Shown here in pieces: positions 58,762 through 64,000 of a stretch of 64,000 nt of DNA; the stretch's first letter is position 1; every line of letters begins with the position of its first letter. Source of the stretch: DASRQK01 sp040392005 (GTDB lineage: Bacteria > Bacteroidota > Bacteroidia > Sphingobacteriales > Sphingobacteriaceae); the NCBI GenBank assembly GCA_040392005.1, contig JBEBWT010000003.1, positions 59,344-123,343 on the forward strand, given 5' to 3'. The position numbers and the translations under genes are program-made. A model generated the notes under the pieces. That model was not told the DNA's origin. It searched no databases and saw only the letters and a program-made list of their open reading frames with translations.

Positions 58762-60534
58762 CTAACGCGTAAAATTGAATTCATAACGGCTCTCATTGCT
58801 TTTTCCGTCCCTCACTTCCAGCTTGAAATGATGTCTTCCTTTTGGCAACTTAGAGTCCAGCGTGTGCCACAGCGAGCGGGTTTTGGGATCATATTCCATC
58901 AGCACCCATTCCCCATCCATAAAAGCCTGATAGGATGCGATCCCTGACAGATTATCCGAGATCCGGAAACTGATGCGGGCCTGTGCGGCCAGATTTTTCC
59001 CCGGACTGACGTTCACCGCCTGTATCTGTGGCGGCACAGTGTCCACTCGTATATGGAAACTGCCGAAAGAACGGGTTTGCGTGGTGACCATCCCATCCTG
59101 AAAGCTGCCCCCAATGGAGCCGCCCCTTGCATCCACGATCAGGGCTTTGGACCGGAGGTTTTCGGGCAAGGTATTGTCCGGCCGGATGCTCAGGGTATAA
59201 GCCCCTGAGAGCGGGATCATATTGTTGTGTACGTGCTGAACCAGCGAATAACCTCCTTCGGGTTTTGATCCCTGGGAATAATTGAAATAGAGATGATCAT
59301 ACAGGACCTTTTCCGGCACGGTCAATTCCAGGTTGTCCGCCCGGTAATAATTATCCTGATCATAGCGGAACAATGCGGTCCCGGCCTGGGTGATCCGTGC
59401 CGGCCTGTAAGCAGGATCCTGCTTTACGGGAATGGAAAGTATACTGGTATTGCCATGTACGTCCCTTACCCGATAGGTCAGGGTGGCTGCCTGACCAGCT
59501 GTCCAGCTTTCGTCTGGGCTTATGCTACCGTCCTCCTCCAGGTGATGAAAAATCTGGATAGGATTGTTCGGATCCCGGAAAGACTTCTGGACACGGTTGC
59601 GGGTCTTCACAAAATGCGGATAATCAATGTACGCATGGATCATTCCGGAAGTCGAGAAGGACAATTTTTCAAAAACCACTGTACTTACCGGCTGTCCGTC
59701 CAGCAATAGTTCTATGCTATAAACTCCGTTGTTGAAAGTTGTGCCATTATGCCGGTCCACCGTCTGTATCCCGATCCCGAAACGTCCATTGACCGGAATG
59801 GCCGCTCCTGACTCCAGCTTGTACCGGCCCGGACCCTGACTGACCGTTTTGAAATGGCGGCGTGGCGTATGCTCGTTGAATACCTCATCCCCCAGATCAT
59901 ACAGCACGATGCTTTGGATCAATGGGGGAATATTATCCGGAAAATGCAGACCGAACAATTGTGGATTGATGGGGTCCTGGGATTCTGTGTCCCGGATCTC
60001 AAAGTGGAGATGCGGACCTTCGGAACTACCCGTATTGCCCGCAAGGCCAATCCTGTCCCCTTTTTTGACCGGGAATTCGTCTGCTCCCAACTCAATATTC
60101 ACTTCAAAACGCTGGGCGGAATACTGCTCTTTCCGGACCCGGTCCTTGTATCGGGAGCCAAATTCCTGCATATGCAGATAGACACTGGTAAAGCCATTGG
60201 GATGAGTGATATACAGGGAATGCCCGCCGCCTCCGGCCTGGATCCTCAACCTGGACACATACCCATCGGCCACCGCATAGAGCGGGAGACCGGTTTTTTG
60301 CTGCGTGCGGTAGTCATCCCCCGCATGGAAATGGGTGGAACGCAATTCTCCGAAAGTACCGGAGGCCTGATGCGGGATGTCCAGCGGACTTCTGAAATAA
60401 CCGCTGGGATAATCCTGACTTTTGATAATTGGCCCGGCGGATTGTGCTTTTACCTGTGGTATGGGGGATATCAGTAGGAGTAAAGCCGATATGGAGCCCA
60501 TAATGCAAGTGTGGTATAGAGCTGTTTTTCTCAT
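58762..60534 (-). CDS. M23 family metallopeptidase
   Basis: 590 residues with a signal peptide (about 1-30, QVKAQ). The LytM domain is near the N-terminus: His70 and Asp74 in HFHAGDDY and His175/His177 in GPHLHFEIRD, the zinc ligands and catalytic His, so it should be active on peptidoglycan cross-bridges. The C-terminal 370 residues are beta-rich, without cysteines, and look like several Ig-like or carbohydrate-binding modules. It begins on the base after the end of the FAH-family gene, so the two are co-transcribed. Confidence 0.9.
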   Translation of the reverse strand: MRKTALYHTCIMGSISALLLLISPIPQVKAQSAGPIIKSQDYPSGYFRSPLDIPHQASGTFGELRSTHFHAGDDYRTQQKTGLPLYAVADGYVSRLRIQAGGGGHSLYITHPNGFTSVYLHMQEFGSRYKDRVRKEQYSAQRFEVNIELGADEFPVKKGDRIGLAGNTGSSEGPHLHFEIRDTESQDPINPQLFGLHFPDNIPPLIQSIVLYDLGDEVFNEHTPRRHFKTVSQGPGRYKLESGAAIPVNGRFGIGIQTVDRHNGTTFNNGVYSIELLLDGQPVSTVVFEKLSFSTSGMIHAYIDYPHFVKTRNRVQKSFRDPNNPIQIFHHLEEDGSISPDESWTAGQAATLTYRVRDVHGNTSILSIPVKQDPAYRPARITQAGTALFRYDQDNYYRADNLELTVPEKVLYDHLYFNYSQGSKPEGGYSLVQHVHNNMIPLSGAYTLSIRPDNTLPENLRSKALIVDARGGSIGGSFQDGMVTTQTRSFGSFHIRVDTVPPQIQAVNVSPGKNLAAQARISFRISDNLSGIASYQAFMDGEWVLMEYDPKTRSLWHTLDSKLPKGRHHFKLEVRDGKSNESRYEFNFTR

Positions 60535-61146
60535 TTATCTGACCCTGAAATCCAGTAACTTTTCTCCCTTCAAAAATCCTTCCAGATGATCCCCGATTGC
60601 CACCGGGCCCACACCGGCTGGTGTACCGGTAAAGATCAGATCCCCCTTGCGCAGGGTGATGTACTGTGAAACAAAGACGAGGATCTCCTCAAAAGAAAAC
60701 AGCAGATCGTGGGTATTGCCGGATTGTACGGTTTCCCCGTTTTTCAGCAGGCTGAAATCCAGTGATTTCAAATCCCCAAACTCTTCCTTTGCTCTGAGCA
60801 GGCTCACCGGGGCAGAATGGTCAAAAGCTTTGGCCAGTTCCCAGGGCAACCCCTTTTTCTTGTGGTCCTGTTGTATGTCCCGTGCGGTGAAATCCACGCC
60901 CAGTCCGATCGCATCATAATACCTGTCCGCAAATTTGGGGGCAATGTGTTTCCCTTCCTTACTGATACGCAGGACCACTTCGATCTCATGGTGGATATCC
61001 TGTGAGAAGGGCGGATAATAAAAGTCCTGATTATCCTTCAAAACCGCTGTATCGGGCTTCATAAAGATCACCGGCTTTTCCGGGATCGGATTGTCCAGCT
61101 CCTTGGCGTGTTCGCTGTAATTTCTGCCTATCGCAATAATTTTCAT
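60535..61146 (-). CDS. fumarylacetoacetate hydrolase family protein (FAHD1/YcgM-like)
   Basis: 203 residues, the single-domain FAH fold. MKIIAIGRNYSEHAKELDNP, FMKPDTAVL, the metal site HHEIEVVLRI and VDFTARDIQQDHKKKGLPW, GDLIFTGTPAGVG. Nearest characterised relatives are acylpyruvases and oxaloacetate decarboxylases such as FAHD1. The exact substrate is uncertain. The M23 peptidase gene follows without a gap. A TATTTTTG -7-like element lies at 61214-61221 on this strand. Confidence 0.88.
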   Translation of the reverse strand: MKIIAIGRNYSEHAKELDNPIPEKPVIFMKPDTAVLKDNQDFYYPPFSQDIHHEIEVVLRISKEGKHIAPKFADRYYDAIGLGVDFTARDIQQDHKKKGLPWELAKAFDHSAPVSLLRAKEEFGDLKSLDFSLLKNGETVQSGNTHDLLFSFEEILVFVSQYITLRKGDLIFTGTPAGVGPVAIGDHLEGFLKGEKLLDFRVR

Positions 61147-61285
61147 TCTTGTCTTTCAATTACTTAAAAGTTGAAGATGGATCCAACGTTGTTAATTCAA
61201 TATGAAATATTCACAAAAATACTTGAAAAAAGCCAATAATCGTCCATTTAATAGTATTATTGTCCCTCTAATCGAAAAATGAAAA

Positions 61286-61954
61286 ATGGCCGGGGACAGT
61301 AAAGTTTTGAAAGCAGTACTCTTTGATATGGACGGGACCCTCATTGATTCCGAGGGATTCTATGTGAAGATCTGGCAGGAGATTCTGGGAGGATACGGTC
61401 TGTCCATAGACGGAGATCTTTTGCTTGCCCGCCTGGGCGGTAAGACCGATGTCCAGGCTTTTGACGTGTTGCAAAAGGAATTTGGGTTTGGTGGTGAAAA
61501 GGATGAGTTGCTGCATCAGGTCCACCAGACGGTGGCCCGGCAACTACTGTCCGAAACGGTCGCATTGATGCCGGGAGTGGTGGAATTGATTCAATACCTG
61601 GCAGGAAGGGGGATCCGGATGGCGGTGGTGACCTCCAGCAAGCGGGAAATCACCGAATTGCATCTGGGCCGGCATGGATTGCTTGAACATTTTGAGTTTC
61701 TGGTCACCCGGCATGATGTGGAGCGGACCAAGCCTGCTCCCGATCCGTATCTGAAAGCGCTTGACCAACTGAAACTACCGGCAGAAGAATGCCTGGTGCT
61801 GGAGGATTCCCCGACAGGACTGACCGCAGCCAATGCGGCCGGAGTACCCTGTTTTGTAGTACAGCATTACGAATCTATCCGGGCATCACTACCGCCGGGC
61901 AACCGTCTGTTTACCGATCTGTTAGAAGTCCGGGAATATATAGCTGGGTGTTAA
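61286..61954 (+). CDS. HAD-superfamily phosphatase (beta-phosphoglucomutase-like)
   Basis: 222 residues. HAD motif I FDMDGTLIDSE (13-23), motif II VVTSSKRE, motif III Lys in KPAPDPYLKAL and motif IV LEDSPTGLTAA. The helical cap between I and II is the C1 type of the phosphoglycolate phosphatase/beta-phosphoglucomutase group. Substrate unknown. Convergent with nrdF, overlapping by 4 nt. Confidence 0.88.
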   Translation: MAGDSKVLKAVLFDMDGTLIDSEGFYVKIWQEILGGYGLSIDGDLLLARLGGKTDVQAFDVLQKEFGFGGEKDELLHQVHQTVARQLLSETVALMPGVVELIQYLAGRGIRMAVVTSSKREITELHLGRHGLLEHFEFLVTRHDVERTKPAPDPYLKALDQLKLPAEECLVLEDSPTGLTAANAAGVPCFVVQHYESIRASLPPGNRLFTDLLEVREYIAGC

Positions 61955-62946
61955 ATCGCCAACCCCGTTTCCATCACAAAATCATCATCCCGCAGGTGTA
62001 CGATTTCCATCGATTTCTCATAATTCGTTGATTTCTTCGAGAAAAAATCATGTTGGGTGGTCTCCACATTGAGCCCGTTCAGCACGATCGGATTGACATT
62101 CTTAACCTCAAATACCGGTTCAAAACCCATATTCATCAGGGCCTTATTGGCATTGTAACGCACATATTCCTTCACATCTGCCGTCAGCCCGACCTCGGTG
62201 TAGATCTCTTCGGTGTATTTCAATTCATTCTCATACAACTCCATGAGCAACTTCATCAATTTTTCCTTGCTCTGCTCCGGATTGGGCAGTTTACGATAGA
62301 CATCCTGCGCCAGCAGCCCAACAAATACTCCGTGGATGGATTCGTCCGCAACGATCTTTTTGATAATATCCGCAGAGGCTACCATGTGTCCCTGCCCGCA
62401 TAGCCACAAAGGGATAAAGAAACCACTGTAAAACAGGAAGGATTCCAGCAGCACCGAAGCACAGAGCCCCATAAACAAGTCTTCTTTGCTGATGTCCTTG
62501 CTTTCCAGCTTGCGGTAATGCTTGTCTATCGTAGCCGCCTTGAATTGCAGATGCTTGTTGTTCTGTACCCAGGCAAAGATATCCTCGATGTCCTGGGAGG
62601 TGGCCACCGTAGTGAAAATTGTCGAATAGGACTTGGCATGGATGGCCTCCATCATACACATATAAGACAGCACCGCCTTGTTTTGCAGGGATTCCTCATG
62701 ATCAATGATCATGGGCATGCCGGTATGGCTCTGCAAGGTATCCAGCAGGGTCAGTCCGCCCAATGCCTTTTTGTAACATTCCCTCATTGCCGGGGAAAGC
62801 GATTTCCAGCTATCAATATCTTTTGAAGGAATGTATTCCGTGTCTATCCAGAACTGTTTGATATTCTGCTCCCAGAACATCAACGCATAATCGTTGTCCG
62901 GTTTGTTCCAGTTTACTGCCTTGTATTTTTGTTTGGTTTTGTCCAT
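61951..62946 (-). CDS. nrdF: ribonucleoside-diphosphate reductase, class Ib small subunit
   Basis: 331 residues. All metal ligands of the class I small subunit are present: Asp69, Glu100, His103, Glu168, Glu202 and His205, with the radical Tyr107 in EAIHAKSYSTIF. The sequence resembles NrdF rather than NrdB, so a dimanganese or diiron tyrosyl cofactor is expected. NrdF normally needs the flavodoxin NrdI, which is not in the visible part. It follows nrdE by 59 nt on the same strand, in a spacer rich in AAGGA-like pentamers. Confidence 0.93.
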   Translation of the reverse strand: MDKTKQKYKAVNWNKPDNDYALMFWEQNIKQFWIDTEYIPSKDIDSWKSLSPAMRECYKKALGGLTLLDTLQSHTGMPMIIDHEESLQNKAVLSYMCMMEAIHAKSYSTIFTTVATSQDIEDIFAWVQNNKHLQFKAATIDKHYRKLESKDISKEDLFMGLCASVLLESFLFYSGFFIPLWLCGQGHMVASADIIKKIVADESIHGVFVGLLAQDVYRKLPNPEQSKEKLMKLLMELYENELKYTEEIYTEVGLTADVKEYVRYNANKALMNMGFEPVFEVKNVNPIVLNGLNVETTQHDFFSKKSTNYEKSMEIVHLRDDDFVMETGLAI

Positions 62947-63005
62947 TTCAAATTCCTTTGTCTTTTGTCCTTAATCCTTGCCCCATTATCCTTCATCCTT
63001 GCTCC

Positions 63006-64000
63006 TTACGCCGAGCAGGACACACATTCATCAATGGTTGATTTGCGCGTACGTGTATAATACAATGATTTCAGCCCCATTTTATGGGCGTAAATATAAT
63101 AGCGGGACAGATCCCGGGTCGTATCCTTCGAATTGGTGTGCAGGATCGTAGAAACTCCCTGGTCGATATGCCGCTGGATCACGGATACCAGACGCAATAC
63201 TTTCATCTGATCCATATCATACGCTGATTTGTAATAGAAATAATTGTCATTGGTCAGGTAGGGCATCGGATAATAAGTCGTGCTGTCACCGTATTCCCGC
63301 ACCTCGATCACGTCCACGATCGGCATCACCGACGCAGTGGCATTCATAATGTAGGAGGTGGATTGATTCGGTGCAATGGCCAGACGGTAGGCATGGTAAA
63401 CCCCGTGCTCCATCACGTCCTTTTTCAGATTCGCCCAGTCTTCCTTGGTCGGAATCTCAATCCCGTTGAACATTTCTGTCGCCTTGATCGTGGTCGGGAA
63501 ATAGTCCCGGCTGGTATATTTGTCAAAATAGGTCCCGTCTGCATAGGCTGTTTTTTCAAAGCCTTTGAAGGTTTCCTTCCGCTCCCTGGCAATTTCCATG
63601 GAGGCTTGCAGTGAGTAGAAATTGACCATCATAAAGAACACATTGGCAAAATCCATGGCTTCTTCACTTTCGTACATCACGAAATTTTTGGCCAGGTAAC
63701 CGTGCAGGTTCATTGCACCCAGACCCACACTGTGCAGTTCCCGGTTGGCTTTCTGGATGGAGGGTACCATGGCGATATCACTCACATCCGAAACCACTGT
63801 CAGACTCCGCATCGCTGTTTTGACAGCTTCTTTGATGCGCCTGTTGTCCATGACGGTCGCAATATTCAGAGACCCCAGATTGCAGGAAATGCCATAACGG
63901 ATCGTATCCTCCTGACCATAGATATTGATGTCTGAAACCTCGGACACCTGCATGATTTCCGTGCAGAGGTTGGAAAACTTGACTTTTCCGATGCCATTGA
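63006..64000 (-). CDS. nrdE: ribonucleoside-diphosphate reductase, class Ib large subunit, C-terminal part
   Basis: The gene is open to the window edge, with 331 codons visible. The window begins inside NGIGKVKFSNLCTEIMQ, where the Cys of NLC is the thiyl-radical residue. Then come CNLGSLNIA, GLGAMNLHGYLAK and the SMNATASVMP-like PNQSTSYIMNATASVMP segment (about residues 203-219 of the visible part). The C-terminus ends ECVSCSA, the swinging Cys pair that passes electrons from a thioredoxin or NrdH. The N-terminal half, including any ATP-cone, lies outside. Confidence 0.9.
   Translation of the reverse strand, partial: NGIGKVKFSNLCTEIMQVSEVSDINIYGQEDTIRYGISCNLGSLNIATVMDNRRIKEAVKTAMRSLTVVSDVSDIAMVPSIQKANRELHSVGLGAMNLHGYLAKNFVMYESEEAMDFANVFFMMVNFYSLQASMEIARERKETFKGFEKTAYADGTYFDKYTSRDYFPTTIKATEMFNGIEIPTKEDWANLKKDVMEHGVYHAYRLAIAPNQSTSYIMNATASVMPIVDVIEVREYGDSTTYYPMPYLTNDNYFYYKSAYDMDQMKVLRLVSVIQRHIDQGVSTILHTNSKDTTRDLSRYYIYAHKMGLKSLYYTRTRKSTIDECVSCSA

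Noticed and set aside
1..64000. tRNA, rRNA, CRISPR array, insertion sequence, prophage or toxin-antitoxin genes
   Set aside because: I looked through the intergenic regions and the gene list and found no cloverleaf, regular spaced repeats, transposase, integrase or phage gene. The window reads as vertically inherited core genome. A covariance-model search would be needed to exclude small RNAs.

Overview
The window is a stretch of core chromosome from a member of the Bacteroidota. The main evidence is: the promoter signature TAnnTTTG, here almost always TATCTTTG, in front of many genes; a GldH gliding lipoprotein; an Rpb6-like RNA polymerase omega; a methionyl-tRNA synthetase with a KLSTS form of the KMSKS loop; a DUF4920 protein; a Cys-rich RicT; and scarcity of Shine-Dalgarno sequences. 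Several lineages (Saprospiria, Chitinophagia and others) would fit, and I cannot place it further. I see no phage, insertion sequence, integron, CRISPR array, tRNA or rRNA.

Layout. Positions 1-4.6 kb: ftsH (5' end only) and rsfS on the minus strand, birA on plus, then a minus-strand unit holB-ricT-gldH. 4.6-9.2 kb: an intergenic region with a DnaA box and repeats, dnaA, fhs and an unknown lipoprotein. 9.3-24.7 kb: an unbroken ribosomal-protein run of 28 genes, from rplC through the S10-type, spc-type and alpha-type clusters to rplQ. It includes secY, map, infA and rpoA and ends at a clear terminator. It starts with rplC: rpsJ and the str genes are not next to it. 24.7-30.5 kb: sppA-mvaB, folK-hpt and rho-pssA. 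30.8-41.3 kb: a GlcNAc-kinase-like ATPase, ldcA-methyltransferase, metG, folP, a DUF4920 protein, dapD-tsaC, hslR, a TPR membrane protein with ribH, and a radical-SAM gene. 41.4-53 kb: a zinc peptidase, ffh, an acyl-CoA dehydrogenase facing a CoA-transferase, two TPR-linked histidine kinases, and a subtilase with nth. 53.1-64 kb: bamD-rpoZ-coaBC, glyS with an EamA transporter, bcp, a FAH-family gene with an M23 peptidase, a HAD phosphatase, and nrdE-nrdF (class Ib ribonucleotide reductase, nrdE cut by the window edge).

The genes serve replication (DnaA, delta prime, NrdEF), transcription (RpoA, RpoZ, Rho), translation and protein export (r-proteins, SecY, Ffh, Map, InfA, MetRS, GlyRS, TsaC, RsfS), cofactor synthesis (biotin attachment, folate, CoA, riboflavin) and envelope maintenance (BamD, SppA, LdcA, M23 peptidase, DapD, PssA). 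Compactness is high: many same-strand neighbours overlap by 1-17 nt, and three convergent pairs overlap at their 3' ends.

I do not see a clearly new multi-gene system. The items most worth a second look are: the uniform TATCTTTG promoters, several of them so close to the start codon that the mRNA should be leaderless; hairpins at the junctions of the ribosomal operon; strong AGGAGG motifs in an otherwise SD-poor genome; low-complexity tails on S3, L17 and RicT; a 30-bp tandem repeat in the coaBC linker together with changed CoaC motifs; short repeats in the dnaA, dapD and glyS upstream regions; and an unknown lipoprotein with its own strong promoter.
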